A DNA stretch of 64,000 nucleotides from Streptomyces sp. B3I8 (GCF_030816915.1 NZ_JAUSYN010000002.1:4105501-4169500); one strand, 5' to 3'. Counted from the first letter of the stretch, positions 18,673 through 28,368 are shown. Notes: generated by a model from the letters alone, not told the origin. Numbers and translations: made by a program.

Positions 18673-19932
18673 TTACGACACCTCGCCCCGCCCCTGCCTG
18701 GGCAGGCCCAGCGCCGCCGTCGCCGCCGAATCGCAGTACTCGCGGACCGCGCTGGTCCGCGCCACCACGCGCCCCCGGTGCACCACGATCCTGCTGTACG
18801 CGAGCGACAGCGCGCCCGCCAGATCCGCGCCGCGCACCGCGAGCAGCTCGGCCGGGAAGCCCGCCTCCACCCGCACCTCCGGCAGCCCCAGCACGGCCCG
18901 CGCCGCCGTGCTCACCGCTTCGTACGCTGTCTCCGGGCGCAGCGCCTGCCGCGAGGCCAGCAGGTACGCGGCCTCCAGCGGATCACCCCGGCCTACCGGG
19001 TTGGCCGCGTCCCGCAGCGCTCCGCTGCCCGCCGCGACCCGTACCCCGGCCGCGCGCAGCAGCCGTAGGGGAGGGGTGCCGTACCGGCCGGCCGCTCCGC
19101 AGCCGCCCTGCGGCAGGCACACCACGCCGACGCCGGCCGCCGCGAGCTGGTCGGCCGCCCGTCCTGCGGCCTCCTCCGGCAGCCGGCCGAGGCCGCCGCA
19201 GGGGCCCAGCGTCACTCCGGGCCGCAGCCCGCCCGCCATCGTCGCGATCCGGGCGAGCCGCGCCGGGTCGGCGGCGTCGGTGTGCAGGTCGACGGGGAGC
19301 CCGTGCTCGGAGGCGACCTCCAGGACCGCCTCCACGTACCCGGTGGGATCGGGGTCGGTGTCCGGGCAGCCGCCCACCGCGGCCGCGCCCATCTTCACCG
19401 CGTCCCGCAGCAGCGCCAGCCCGTCCGCGCCGGCCGCCCCGGTCAGTACGCGGGGCATCGCCACCGCCGTCAGCTCGGCGAGACCGCACAGCGATCGGCG
19501 GGCCCGCAGTACGGCGGCGAACGCGTCGAGCCCCTGCATCCCGCCGACCCGGACGTGCGAGCGCAGTGCCGTGGCACCGTGCCCGAGTTGCAGCAGGGCG
19601 GCCTCGGTGGCCCGCCGCTGTACCTCCCGGGGGTCGCAGGAGGGCGGGCCGTCGGCGGACAGGGCCGTGTCGCCGTGGGCGTGCGGTTCGGCGGGGGCGG
19701 GGAGGAGCAGGTAGCCGCCGAGGTCGACGCGGGAGCCGGCCGGTCCGGGCACCAGGCTTCCGGCGGTGCCGACCGCCTCGATCCGGTCGCCGCCCAGCCG
19801 TACGTCCACCGTCCGGCCGTCCGCGAGCCGTGCTCCGCACAGCAGCAGTCCGGCCGGTCCGGCGGGGAACGCCGGGACTGCCGAGGGGGCCGGGAAGGGG
19901 AAGCGAGGCGGCTGCGGGCGGTCGTCGGGCAT
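18673..19932 (-). CDS. Amidohydrolase-fold protein, cytosine-deaminase-like, probably inactive
   Basis: 419-residue protein with the layout of CodA-type deaminases: N-terminal beta segment, then EPHAHGDTAL with the HxH pair (His84, His86), then VDLHTDAADP with His217. Compared with E. coli cytosine deaminase as I recall it (His61, His63, His214, Asp313 metal ligands; Glu217 and His246 catalytic), the Glu position is Ala220, the GHC motif reads G-Pro244-C, and the GSD motif reads GS-Gly304. Three expected active-site residues are therefore replaced. Start ATG 19932 has AGGAG 5 nt upstream; the frame runs open further upstream through repeat sequence and is not used. Role unknown; binding or scaffolding is possible. 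Confidence 0.8.
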   Translation of the reverse strand: MPDDRPQPPRFPFPAPSAVPAFPAGPAGLLLCGARLADGRTVDVRLGGDRIEAVGTAGSLVPGPAGSRVDLGGYLLLPAPAEPHAHGDTALSADGPPSCDPREVQRRATEAALLQLGHGATALRSHVRVGGMQGLDAFAAVLRARRSLCGLAELTAVAMPRVLTGAAGADGLALLRDAVKMGAAAVGGCPDTDPDPTGYVEAVLEVASEHGLPVDLHTDAADPARLARIATMAGGLRPGVTLGPCGGLGRLPEEAAGRAADQLAAAGVGVVCLPQGGCGAAGRYGTPPLRLLRAAGVRVAAGSGALRDAANPVGRGDPLEAAYLLASRQALRPETAYEAVSTAARAVLGLPEVRVEAGFPAELLAVRGADLAGALSLAYSRIVVHRGRVVARTSAVREYCDSAATAALGLPRQGRGEVS

Positions 19933-20128
19933 CGCACTCCTGGGATCGGGCGGCGCGAGGGGGCACGGGCGGACGCGTGAGACGGAGGCCAGGATCACGC
20001 GGAGTGAGGCCGAGCCTAGGACGGCGACTCGGTCGTGACGGGGAGGAGCGAAATAGTCGTACCGGTGTGGTCCCGGGGCTGGTGAGGCAGCGAGAACGGC
20101 ACCGCACGCACCGCCGGCACGCCACCGG

Positions 20129-20312
20129 AACGAGGCGCGCGACGGGGCGGAAACCAGGCGCGCGACGGGGCGGAAACCAGGCGCGCGACGGGAGGGAAAC
20201 CAGGCGCGGGGCGGGACGGGAACGGGGCGCGGGGGGAGGGTGGAACGACGCGCGAAGTGGGGTGGGAACGGGGCACCGAGCGAGGAGGGAACAGGTCGGG
20301 CCCGGCGGCACG
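20129..20312. repeat. 23-bp tandem repeat array, about eight decaying units
   Basis: Units start at 20129, 20152, 20175, 20198, 20221, 20244, 20267 and 20290. The best copy begins AACCAGGCGCGCGACG and ends GGGCGGA; the first three differ at only a few positions and later ones decay, but all keep the AAC (or AACA) opening. No spacers, so not CRISPR. It lies between the amidohydrolase-like gene and the tRNA-Thr promoter. Confidence 0.8.
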
Positions 20313-20320
20313 AAACGGAT

Positions 20321-20350
20321 TTGGGCGAACGGCGGGCGAGCGTGTAATGT
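20321..20350 (+). promoter_or_regulatory. Promoter of the tRNA-Thr/tRNA-Met/rpmG unit
   Basis: TTGGGC (20321-20326), 18-bp spacer, TAATGT (20345-20350) with an extended TG before the -10. The tRNA begins 12 bp after the -10. Confidence 0.6.
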
Positions 20351-20361
20351 CTTCCTCGCTC

Positions 20362-20434
20362 GCCCCAATAGCTCAGTCGGCAGAGCGTCTCCATGGTAAG
20401 GAGAAGGTCAACGGTTCGATTCCGTTTTGGGGCT
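20362..20434 (+). tRNA. tRNA-Thr (anticodon GGT)
   Basis: 73-nt cloverleaf with acceptor GCCCCAA / TTGGGGC, D-arm GCTCAGTCGGCAGAGC, anticodon stem TCTCC/GGAGA with loop ATGGTAA (GGT), and T-loop GGTTCGATTCC. No encoded CCA. Confidence 0.95.
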
Positions 20435-20481
20435 CTGGTGAGTGAGGTTCCCGTCGCGAGGCGGGTGCTGATCACACCTGC

Positions 20482-20554
20482 AGCGGTGTAGCTCAGTCGG
20501 TAGAGCAAGCGGCTCATAATCGCTGTGTCACCGGTTCAAGTCCGGTCACCGCTA
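20482..20554 (+). tRNA. tRNA-Met (anticodon CAT), elongator type
   Basis: 73-nt cloverleaf with acceptor AGCGGTG / CACCGCT, anticodon loop CTCATAA (CAT) and T-loop GGTTCAAGTCC. The fully paired position 1-72 (A-U) and absence of GGG/CCC in the anticodon stem argue against initiator tRNA. A lysidine-modified Ile tRNA is the remaining alternative. Confidence 0.88.
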
Positions 20555-20647
20555 CTTCAAGTAGCCGATTGCGGGGTCGGTCCTTCGATCGGCTACTCTT
20601 TTCTGCGTTCATTCAAGCAAGTCAACCGTTCGTCAAGGAGCACTCAC

Positions 20648-20812
20648 GTGGCTGCCACCGACGTCCGCCCGAAGATCACGCTGGCCTGCGTGGAGTGCAA
20701 GGAGCGGAACTACATCACCAAGAAGAACCGGCGTAACAACCCGGATCGTCTGGAGATGAAAAAGCACTGCCCGCGTTGCAACGCGCACACCGCGCACCGC
20801 GAAACGCGATAA
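20648..20812 (+). CDS. rpmG: 50S ribosomal protein L33
   Basis: 54-residue ribosomal protein L33 with the zinc-binding pairs CVEC and CPRC, so the C+ (zinc) form. GTG at 20648 follows AAGGAG with 8-nt spacing; an in-frame upstream extension reads through the tRNA and is rejected. It is probably cotranscribed with the two tRNAs and ends at a strong terminator. Confidence 0.95.
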   Translation: MAATDVRPKITLACVECKERNYITKKNRRNNPDRLEMKKHCPRCNAHTAHRETR

Positions 20813-20822
20813 CAAGGCTCGT

Positions 20823-20862
20823 ACACGAGGCCGCCCCCGCTGTTCGGGGGGCGGCCTCGTGT
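20823..20862 (+). terminator. Intrinsic terminator of rpmG
   Basis: 16-bp perfect stem (20823-20838 with 20847-20862) and an 8-nt loop, followed by CGTTTTGT. Confidence 0.88.
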
Positions 20863-20950
20863 CGTTTTGTACGCTCGTCCCACCGGCCCCCGGTCCTTCC
20901 GGTGACCGCTCTCCCAGCCCACCCAGACATCAGCAGGAGGTGCCGAGCCG

Positions 20951-21406
20951 ATGGCGCTCGACCAGTCCTTCGTGGGGCGGTCCTACCCGCCCACCGCCCC
21001 CTACGAGGTGGGCCGGGAGAAGATCCGCGAGTTCGCGGAGGCAGTGGGGGCCGCCGACCCGGCGTACACCGACCCCGAGGCCGCCAAGGCGCTCGGGCAC
21101 GCGGATGTGATCGCCCCGCCGACCTTCGTCTTCGCGATCTCCTTCAAGGCCGCGGGCCAGGTGATCGAGGACCCGCAGCTCGGACTGGACTTCAGCCGCG
21201 TCGTGCACGGCGACCAGAAGTTCGCCTACACCCGGCCGGTGCGCGCCGGCGACCGGCTCACGGTCACCTCGACCATCGAGGCGATCAGGTCCATGGCCGG
21301 CAACGACATCCTGGACATCCGCGGCGAGGTGCACGACGAGTCGGGCGAGCACGTCGTGACCGCCTGGACCAAGCTCGTGGCCCGCGCGGCCGAAGAGGGG
21401 GCGTGA
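20951..21406 (+). CDS. MaoC-fold dehydratase, N-terminal-type subunit (HadA-like)
   Basis: 151-residue hot-dog fold protein of the FAS1-like/MaoC N-terminal dehydratase family. Segments GREKIREFAEAVGAADPAY, VIAPPTFVFAISF and LVHGDQKF-like VVHGDQKFAYTRPVRAGD are characteristic. Such subunits usually lack the catalytic Asp-His pair and heterodimerise with an R-hydratase subunit, here the next gene 5 bp away. The pair would dehydrate (R)-3-hydroxyacyl thioesters, as in the mycobacterial HadAB system; the substrate here is unknown. The start has GGAGG 9-13 nt upstream. Confidence 0.88.
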   Translation: MALDQSFVGRSYPPTAPYEVGREKIREFAEAVGAADPAYTDPEAAKALGHADVIAPPTFVFAISFKAAGQVIEDPQLGLDFSRVVHGDQKFAYTRPVRAGDRLTVTSTIEAIRSMAGNDILDIRGEVHDESGEHVVTAWTKLVARAAEEGA

Positions 21407-21411
21407 GGACG

Positions 21412-21840
21412 ATGGCGGCGAAGATCGCGTACGCCGACGTCGAGGTCGGCACCGAGCTGCCCGCGCAGACGTTCCCTGTGAACCGGGCCACGTTGGTCCG
21501 GTACGCGGGCGCCTCCGGCGACTTCAACCCGATCCACTGGAACGAGCGGTTCGCCAGGGAGGTCGGGCTGCCGGACGTCATCGCGCACGGCATGTTCACC
21601 ATGGCCTCGGCGATCCGCGTGGTCACCGACTGGGCCGGTGACCCGGGGGCGGTCGTCGAGTACGGCGTCCGCTTCACCAAGCCGGTCGTCGTCCCGGACG
21701 ACGACAAGGGCGCCCTCGTCGAGGTCAGCGCCAAGATCGCCGCCAAGCTCGACGACAACACCGTCCGCGTGGACCTGACGGCGACCAGCGCCGGACAGAA
21801 GGTGCTCGGCATGTCCCGCGCGGTCGTCCGGCTGGCCTGA
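21412..21840 (+). CDS. MaoC-fold dehydratase, catalytic subunit (HadB-like)
   Basis: 142-residue (R)-specific enoyl-ACP/CoA hydratase subunit. The hydratase 2 motif is visible as ASGDFNPIHWNERFA (catalytic Asp and His) followed by VIAHGMFTMA. It immediately follows the HadA-like gene on the same strand (GAGGAC before the ATG), so the two are expected to be coexpressed and to form a heterodimer. A strong terminator follows. Confidence 0.92.
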   Translation: MAAKIAYADVEVGTELPAQTFPVNRATLVRYAGASGDFNPIHWNERFAREVGLPDVIAHGMFTMASAIRVVTDWAGDPGAVVEYGVRFTKPVVVPDDDKGALVEVSAKIAAKLDDNTVRVDLTATSAGQKVLGMSRAVVRLA

Positions 21841-21873
21841 CGCCCCGCGCCTCGCGGAACCTGTGGAACGGCG

Positions 21874-21916
21874 GGACGGGCCCGCACCCCTTCACGGAGG
21901 AGGTGCGGGCCCGTCC
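21874..21916 (+). terminator. Intrinsic terminator of the hadAB-like pair
   Basis: 15-bp perfect stem (21874-21888 with 21902-21916), 13-nt loop. No T-run. Confidence 0.75.
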
Positions 21917-22026
21917 GCGTGAGGGCGGCGGCCGTGCCACCCGTCTGCGTGAGGTCGCCGGCCGTCACCGCCCGCCCGTCGGCGGCAGTCGACCGCCCGG
22001 CCCATCCCGCGATCCTCCGGAGCCCC

Positions 22027-22056
22027 TTGACGTAGTTAGTGATTGAGCACTAACTT
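22027..22056 (+). promoter_or_regulatory. TetR-gene promoter with overlapping palindromic operator
   Basis: TTGACG (22027-22032), 18-bp spacer, TAACTT (22051-22056). The palindrome GTTAGTG-ATTGAG-CACTAAC (22035-22054, one more pair outside) covers the spacer and -10. The -10 ends 6 bp before the ATG at 22063, so the transcript is probably leaderless. A related palindrome precedes the MFS gene. Confidence 0.75.
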
Positions 22057-22062
22057 ACTCCC

Positions 22063-22632
22063 ATGGTCAGGATGAGCGCGGAAGAGCGGCGCGAAAGCGT
22101 CATCCGTGCGGCGACGAACGAGTTCGCCCGCGGCGGTTACAACGGCACGTCCACCGAGGTGATCGCCAGGCGGGTCGGAGTGTCGCAGCCGTACCTCTTC
22201 CGGCTCTTCCCGGACAAGCGGGCGATCTTCCGCGCGGCGACCGTGCGCTGTACGGCCGAGATCACCGAGGCGCTCGGGAAGGCGGGCGAGGGGCTGCGGG
22301 GTGAGGAGGCCCTGCATGCCATGGCCAACGCCTATACGCGACTCATCGCCGATCGCCCCGAGCTGCTGCAGATGCAGATGCAGACGTACGTCGCCGTGGC
22401 CGCCGCCGAGCAGGACGGCGACCACGAGTTCGGCGAGGCCGTGCGGGCCCAGTGGATGAACATGTGGGACACCGTCCACCTCCCGCTCGGCGCGGACGTC
22501 GACGAGACGACGACCTTCCTGGCGTACGGAATGCTAGTCAACTGCCTGGTCGCGATGGGTTTCCCGCCCGAGCACCGGGTGTGGGAAGGGCTGTACCCGT
22601 CGGCCCGGGTCAAGGGCCGGCTGGAGAAGTAG
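22063..22632 (+). CDS. TetR family transcriptional regulator
   Basis: 189-residue repressor. The N-terminal helix-turn-helix spans roughly residues 10-55 (ESVIRAATNEFARGGYNGTS, then IARRVGVSQPYLFRLFPDK); the rest is the helical ligand-binding domain with an ALHAMANAYTRLIADRPELLQMQMQ core. It precedes a DHA2 efflux pump on the same strand by 132 bp, and the TTAGT-N8-ACTAA palindrome occurs in front of both genes. Autorepression and repression of the pump, relieved by a pump substrate, is the likely circuit. A second ATG three codons in (22072) is possible. Confidence 0.93.
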   Translation: MVRMSAEERRESVIRAATNEFARGGYNGTSTEVIARRVGVSQPYLFRLFPDKRAIFRAATVRCTAEITEALGKAGEGLRGEEALHAMANAYTRLIADRPELLQMQMQTYVAVAAAEQDGDHEFGEAVRAQWMNMWDTVHLPLGADVDETTTFLAYGMLVNCLVAMGFPPEHRVWEGLYPSARVKGRLEK

Positions 22633-22729
22633 AAGCAGCGGACGACGTGGCCGGGGCGGGCCGCGGATACGCGGTTGCGTGCCGCACCCACGGCTCGGGC
22701 CTGCCCTGCCCGCCGTCCGCCCAGGAAAC

Positions 22730-22747
22730 TTAGTGGTCGATTACTAA
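22730..22747 (+). promoter_or_regulatory. Predicted TetR operator before the MFS gene
   Basis: TTAGT-GGTCGATT-ACTAA has the same TTAGT-N8-ACTAA geometry as the palindrome before the TetR gene, and the match extends to TTAGTG on the left and ACTAACT on the right. It lies 17 bp before the MFS start codon. Confidence 0.7.
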
Positions 22748-22764
22748 CTAGTGAGGAAATCCTC

Positions 22765-24243
22765 ATGTCGCAACAGACCGCACGCCGGGGAGGGACCGTC
22801 TGGGCCCTCGTCCTCACCAGCACCGCCGGTTTCATGGCGTCGCTCGACAACCTCGTCGTCACCACCGCGCTGCCCTCGATCCGCGAGGATCTCGGGGGCG
22901 CGCTGGACGACCTGGAATGGACCGTGAGCGCCTACACGCTCACCTTCGCCGTCCTGCTCATGTTCGGTGCCGCGCTCGGCGACCGGTTCGGCCGGCGGCG
23001 GCTCTTCGTCACCGGACTCACCGTCTTCACCGCCGCGTCGGCCGCCGCGGCCATGGCACCCGGCATCGACTCGCTGATCGCCGCCCGGGCCGTGCAGGGC
23101 GTCGGCGCGGCGATCATGATGCCGCTCACCCTGACCCTGCTCACCGCCGCCGTACCCGCCGCCAAGCGCGGCATGGCCTTCGGCATCTGGGGCGCCGTCA
23201 ACGGACTCGCCGTCGCCTCCGGGCCGCTCATCGGCGGCAGTCTCACCGAACACGTGTCCTGGCACTGGATCTTCTGGCTGAACGTGCCGATAGGCCTCGC
23301 CCTGCTGCCGCTCGCCCGGCTCCGCCTCGCCGAGTCCTACGGCACCGGGGCCCGGCTCGACCCGATCGGTACCGTGCTCGCCAGCGGTGGCCTCTTCGGC
23401 ATCGTCTACGGGCTGGTCCGCGGCCCCGCCGACGGCTGGACGAGCAGCCTGGTGCTGACCGGGCTGTTCGCCGGGACGGCGCTGCTGACCGGGTTCGTGG
23501 TGCACGGCTCGCGCGCCGCGAACCCCATGCTTCCGATGCGCCTGTTCCGCTCCCGTGCCTTCGCCGGGATCAACGCGGCGAGCCTGCTGATGTTCCTCGG
23601 CATGTTCGGCTCGATCTTCCTGCTCAGCCAGTACATGCAGGGGGTGCTCGGCTACTCGCCCACGGAGGCGGGACTGCGGATGCTGCCGTGGACCGGCATG
23701 CCGATGCTGATCGCCCCGGTCGCGGGCTATCTCGCCGACCGGGTCGGAGGGCGGCCGGTGGTCGCCGCGGGGCTCTTCCTCCAGGCGCTCGGGCTCGGAT
23801 ATCTCGCCGCGGTGGTCACGGCCGACGCGTCGTACGCGGCGCAGCTGCCGGGGCTGATCGTGAGCGGCGTGGGAATGTCCCTGTACTTCGCACCGGCTTC
23901 GCACCTCGTGATGTCGAGCGTGCGGGAGGGGGAGCAGGGGATCGCCTCCGGGGCGAACAACGCGTTGCGCGAGGTGGGAGGCGCGCTGGGCGTCGCCGTG
24001 ATGGCGTCCATCTTCTCCGCGCAGGGCGGCTACGAGACGGCGGAGGCGTTCGTGGACGGGCTGCGGCCGGCGCTGGTGGTCGGCGCGGGGGTTGTCGCCC
24101 TCGCCGGTGGAGCGGCGCTGGTGATTCCCGGACGGCGGCGGTCGGAGAAGAGCGTGGCGGTCGAGGACGCCGAGGGCGTCGCAGACGTTGTGGGCGGGGC
24201 GGCCGTGCGGGGGGATGTGCTGGAGGTGGTGGCGGAGCGCTGA
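22765..24243 (+). CDS. MFS efflux transporter, DHA2 (14-TM) family
   Basis: 492-residue proton-driven drug exporter of the EmrB/QacA type. The first helix ends in LDNLVVTTALPSI, motif A reads GDRFGRRRLFV, and motif C-like VQGVGAAIMMPLTLTLL follows; GPLIGGSLTEHVSWHWIFWLNVPIG is the DHA2 hallmark. ATG at 22765 has GAGGAA 6 nt upstream; upstream in-frame codons lie across the operator and are not used. Substrate cannot be read from sequence; control by the adjacent TetR gene is likely. Confidence 0.93.
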   Translation: MSQQTARRGGTVWALVLTSTAGFMASLDNLVVTTALPSIREDLGGALDDLEWTVSAYTLTFAVLLMFGAALGDRFGRRRLFVTGLTVFTAASAAAAMAPGIDSLIAARAVQGVGAAIMMPLTLTLLTAAVPAAKRGMAFGIWGAVNGLAVASGPLIGGSLTEHVSWHWIFWLNVPIGLALLPLARLRLAESYGTGARLDPIGTVLASGGLFGIVYGLVRGPADGWTSSLVLTGLFAGTALLTGFVVHGSRAANPMLPMRLFRSRAFAGINAASLLMFLGMFGSIFLLSQYMQGVLGYSPTEAGLRMLPWTGMPMLIAPVAGYLADRVGGRPVVAAGLFLQALGLGYLAAVVTADASYAAQLPGLIVSGVGMSLYFAPASHLVMSSVREGEQGIASGANNALREVGGALGVAVMASIFSAQGGYETAEAFVDGLRPALVVGAGVVALAGGAALVIPGRRRSEKSVAVEDAEGVADVVGGAAVRGDVLEVVAER

Positions 24244-24311
24244 GGGTGGGGGCGGTGGGGGGTTTGGCCCCGCCCGCCCTTCCCGCCCTCCGGGGGCTGC
24301 GCCCCCTCGAC

Positions 24312-24339
24312 CCCCTCGGGCGCCTTCCGGCCCGAGGGG
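24312..24339. terminator. Hairpin after the MFS gene
   Basis: 10-bp stem CCCCTCGGGC / GCCCGAGGGG with an 8-nt loop, no T-run. Located between the MFS gene and murB. Confidence 0.55.
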
Positions 24340-24452
24340 TCGTCGTCCGTCAGCGGGTGTGCGGATGGTCGCGCCCGCGCGGCGGAGCCGCACAGTGTCA
24401 CGGCCCCGCGCCCCTTAGGGGGTCCGTCATGGCGGCCCGTAGGCTTTGGGGC

Positions 24453-25502
<1,050 letters not shown>

Positions 25503-25514
<12 letters not shown>

Positions 25515-26609
25515 GGCCGGGGCGGGCGTGCGCCCGGCAGCGGCGGCCGGCGGGGCGGCGAGCCACGCGTCGATGTCCGCCAGCAGCCCGGCCCGTACGT
25601 CCTCCGGCGCCGCCGACCCCCGTACCGACTGGCGGGCCAGCTCCGCCAGCTCCGCGTCGGTGAAGCCGTGGTGGCGGCGGGCGATCTCGTACTGCGCCGC
25701 CAGGCGCGAGCCGAACAGCAGCGGGTCGTCGGCGCCCAGCGCCATCGGCACGCCCGCCTCGTAGAGCGTCCGCAGCGGGACGTCCTCCGGCTTCTCGTAG
25801 ACGCCGAGCGCCACGTTGGAGGCCGGGCACACCTCGCAGGTCACGCCGCGCTCGGCCAGCCGCGCCAGCAGCCGCGGGTCCTCGGCCGCCCGGACGCCGT
25901 GGCCGAGCCGGTTGGCGTGCAGGTCGTCGAGGCAGTCGCGGACCGACGGCGGGCCGTTCAGCTCGCCGCCGTGCGGGGCCGACAGCAGACCGCCCTCGCG
26001 CGCGATGGCGAACGCGCGGTCGAAGTCGCGGGCCATGCCGCGCCGCTCGTCGTTCGACAGGCCGAAGCCCACGACGCCCCGGTCCGCGTACCGCACGGCC
26101 AGCCGGGCCAGGGTGCGGGCGTCCAGCGGGTGCTTCATGCGGTTCGCGGCCACCAGGACGCGCATGTGCAGACCCGTCTCCCGGCGCGCCGAGTCGACCG
26201 CGTCCAGGATGATCTCCAGCGCCGGGATCAGCCCGCCCAGCCGGGGGGCGTACGACGTGGGATCCACCTGGATCTCCAGCCACCGGGAGCCGTCCCGGAC
26301 GTCCTCCTCGGCCGCCTCCCGGACCAGCCGCTGGATGTCCTCCGGTTCCCGCAGGCACGAGCGGGCCGCGTCGTACAGCCGCTGGAAGCGGAACCAGCCG
26401 CGTTCGTCCGTCGCCCGCAGTCTCGGCGGCTCGCCGCCGAGGAGGGCCTCGGTCAGCGCGTCGGGCAGGTGCACGCCGTACTTGTCGGCGAGTTCCAGCA
26501 GGGTGGCGGGCCGCATCGACCCGGTGAAGTGCAGATGCAGATGGGCCTTCGGCAGCTCGGAGACATCGCGGGCACCGCGTTGCTCGGAGAGTTCACGTAC
26601 ACGCTCCAT
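25503..26609 (-). CDS. add: Adenosine deaminase
   Basis: Zn-dependent purine nucleoside deaminase, 368 residues. Motifs in order: KAHLHLHFTGS (metal His25 and His27 plus the LH pattern), APHGGELNGP (metal His and catalytic Glu), RLGHGVRA (His), and MALGADDPLLFG (metal Asp pair). ATG at 26609 was preferred over a GTG six codons upstream. Distinction between adenosine and adenine deaminase from sequence alone is not certain; the TD-to-AD variant before DP is unusual. Its last 12 bp overlap the end of murB, tail to tail. Confidence 0.88.
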
Positions 26610-26682
26610 TGCATGATCCTGCCGCACGCCCGGACCGTCCCGGTACCACTTTCGCCGATAGTGGCCTTGCTCGCACAGACGA

Positions 26683-26723
26683 ACGCGGGCCCGGCCCCCC
26701 GTTTGAGGAGGCCGGGCCCGCGT
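26683..26723 (-). terminator. Intrinsic terminator of the aminotransferase gene
   Basis: 14-bp perfect stem (26683-26696 with 26710-26723), 13-nt loop, directly downstream of the minus-strand aminotransferase gene. Confidence 0.8.
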
Positions 26724-26742
26724 CCTGGGGCGGACGGGAACG

Positions 26743-27969
26743 TCAGTCCCGCGCCTCCGCCAGCAGCTTCTGGATGCGGCTCACGCCCTCGACGAGGTCC
26801 TCGTCGCCCAGCGCGTACGACAGCCGCAGGTAACCCGGCGTGCCGAAGGCCTCGCCCGGGACGACCGCGACCTCGGCCTCCTCCAGGATCAGCGCGGCCA
26901 GCTCCACCGAGCTCTGCGGACGCCGCCCGCGGATGTCCTTGCCGAGGAGCTCCTTGACCGAGGGGTATGCGTAGAACGCGCCCTCCGGCTCGGGGCACAG
27001 GACGCCGTCGATCTCGTTGAGCATCCGCACGATGAGCTTGCGGCGCCGGTCGAAGGCCTCGCGCATCTGTGCGACCGCGTCCAGGTTCCCGGAGACGGCG
27101 GCCAGCGCGGCCACCTGGGCCACGTTGTTCACGTTCGACGTGGCGTGCGACTGCAGGTTGGTGGCCGCCTTGACGACGTCCTTGGGGCCGATGATCCAGC
27201 CCACCCGCCAGCCGGTCATCGCGTACGTCTTGGCCACGCCGTTGACCACGATGCACTTGTCGCGCAGCTCGGGTAGGAGCGCCGGCAACGAGGTGAAGGT
27301 GGCGTCGCCGTAGACGAGGTGCTCGTAGATCTCGTCGGTGAGCACCCACAGGCCGTGCTCGACGGCCCAGCGGCCGATCGCCTCCGCCTCGGCCCGGCCG
27401 TAGACCGCGCCGGTGGGGTTGGACGGGGAGACGAACAGGACGCACTTGGTCTTCTCGGTGCGCGCGGCCTCGAGCTGCTCGACGCTCACCCGGTAACCGG
27501 TGGTCTCGTCGGCGACGACCTCCACCGGGACACCGCCGGCCAGCCGGATCGACTCGGGGTACGTCGTCCAGTACGGGGCCGGGACGATGACCTCGTCGCC
27601 CGGGTCCAGGATCGCGGCGAAGGCGTTGTAGATGGCCTGCTTGCCGCCGTTGGTGACGAGGATCTGCGACGGGTCGACCTCGTAGTCCGAGTCGCGCAGC
27701 GTCTTCGCGGCGATCGCGGCCTTCAGCTCGGGCAGGCCGCCGGCCGGCGTGTACCGGTGGTACTTCGGGTTCTTGCACGCCTCGACGGCGGCCTCGACGA
27801 TGTAGTCCGGCGTCGGGAAGTCGGGCTCACCGGCGCCGAAGCCGATCACCGGGCGTCCGGCGGCCTTCAGGGCCTTCGCCTTGGCGTCCACGGCGAGGGT
27901 GGCGGACTCGGAGATCGCGCCGACGCGGGCGGAGACCCGGCGCTCGGTGGGAGGGGTTGCAGGGCTCAT
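26743..27969 (-). CDS. aspC: Pyridoxal phosphate-dependent aspartate aminotransferase
   Basis: Class I aminotransferase of the I-gamma group, 408 residues, interconverting aspartate/2-oxoglutarate with oxaloacetate/glutamate. The PLP lysine lies in [16 protein letters not shown]. Other signatures are [11 protein letters not shown] at the N-terminus, [10 protein letters not shown] and [15 protein letters not shown] at 27969 gives the normal N-terminus; the longer open frame to 28353 crosses the tRNA-Trp promoter and is rejected. It is divergent from tRNA-Trp/secE. Confidence 0.93.
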   Translation of the reverse strand: MSPATPPTERRVSARVGAISESATLAVDAKAKALKAAGRPVIGFGAGEPDFPTPDYIVEAAVEACKNPKYHRYTPAGGLPELKAAIAAKTLRDSDYEVDPSQILVTNGGKQAIYNAFAAILDPGDEVIVPAPYWTTYPESIRLAGGVPVEVVADETTGYRVSVEQLEAARTEKTKCVLFVSPSNPTGAVYGRAEAEAIGRWAVEHGLWVLTDEIYEHLVYGDATFTSLPALLPELRDKCIVVNGVAKTYAMTGWRVGWIIGPKDVVKAATNLQSHATSNVNNVAQVAALAAVSGNLDAVAQMREAFDRRRKLIVRMLNEIDGVLCPEPEGAFYAYPSVKELLGKDIRGRRPQSSVELAALILEEAEVAVVPGEAFGTPGYLRLSYALGDEDLVEGVSRIQKLLAEARD

Positions 27970-28180
27970 GCACCCATCGTTCCAGACCGGAAAGAACCCG
28001 GGCACGCGGGTTTCACGGACTGAACACGAGAGGGCCGGGCCCGGACGCCTGTACGTATCCACTCCACCGCGTCCACGGCACCGGGTGCGGCAAGGGGCGG
28101 CCTGTACCGGGTTCGGCCAAGATTCGGCACGGGGCCGGCGGGGCCCCGTCGCGCTCCGATCACCGTACGGGCGCTTCTCG

Positions 28181-28210
28181 TTCGACGCCCGGCCGCGGAC
28201 CACGTACACT
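28181..28210 (+). promoter_or_regulatory. Promoter of tRNA-Trp and secE-nusG
   Basis: TTCGAC (28181-28186), 18-bp spacer, TACACT (28205-28210). tRNA-Trp starts 86 bp downstream and no terminator separates it from secE. Confidence 0.6.
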
Positions 28211-28295
28211 CCTACGTCGTTGGCCTCCGACGGTCCGCGTCGAGCCGGTGCACATCCTGCACCCGGCCGGATGCGGTACGTTGGGGGACGGACAA

Positions 28296-28368
28296 AGGGT
28301 CGTAGCTCAATTGGTAGAGCACTGGTCTCCAAAACCAGCGGTTGGGGGTTCAAGTCCCTCCGGCCCTG
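28296..28368 (+). tRNA. tRNA-Trp (anticodon CCA)
   Basis: 73-nt cloverleaf with acceptor AGGGTCG / CGGCCCT, D-arm GCTCAATTGGTAGAGC, anticodon stem CTGGT/ACCAG with loop CTCCAAA, and T-loop GGTTCAAGTCC. It sits directly before secE, as in most actinobacteria. Confidence 0.96.

Noticed and set aside
20129..20312. CRISPR-like array
   Set aside because: Repeats abut without spacers and decay progressively; no cas genes in the window.
18673..20517. 614-residue version of the amidohydrolase-like gene
   Set aside because: The upstream part reads through the 23-bp repeats and both tRNA genes; a good ribosome binding site supports the start at 19932.
20482..20554. Initiator tRNA for the CAT anticodon gene
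   Set aside because: Position 1-72 is paired and the anticodon stem lacks the three G-C pairs of initiators.
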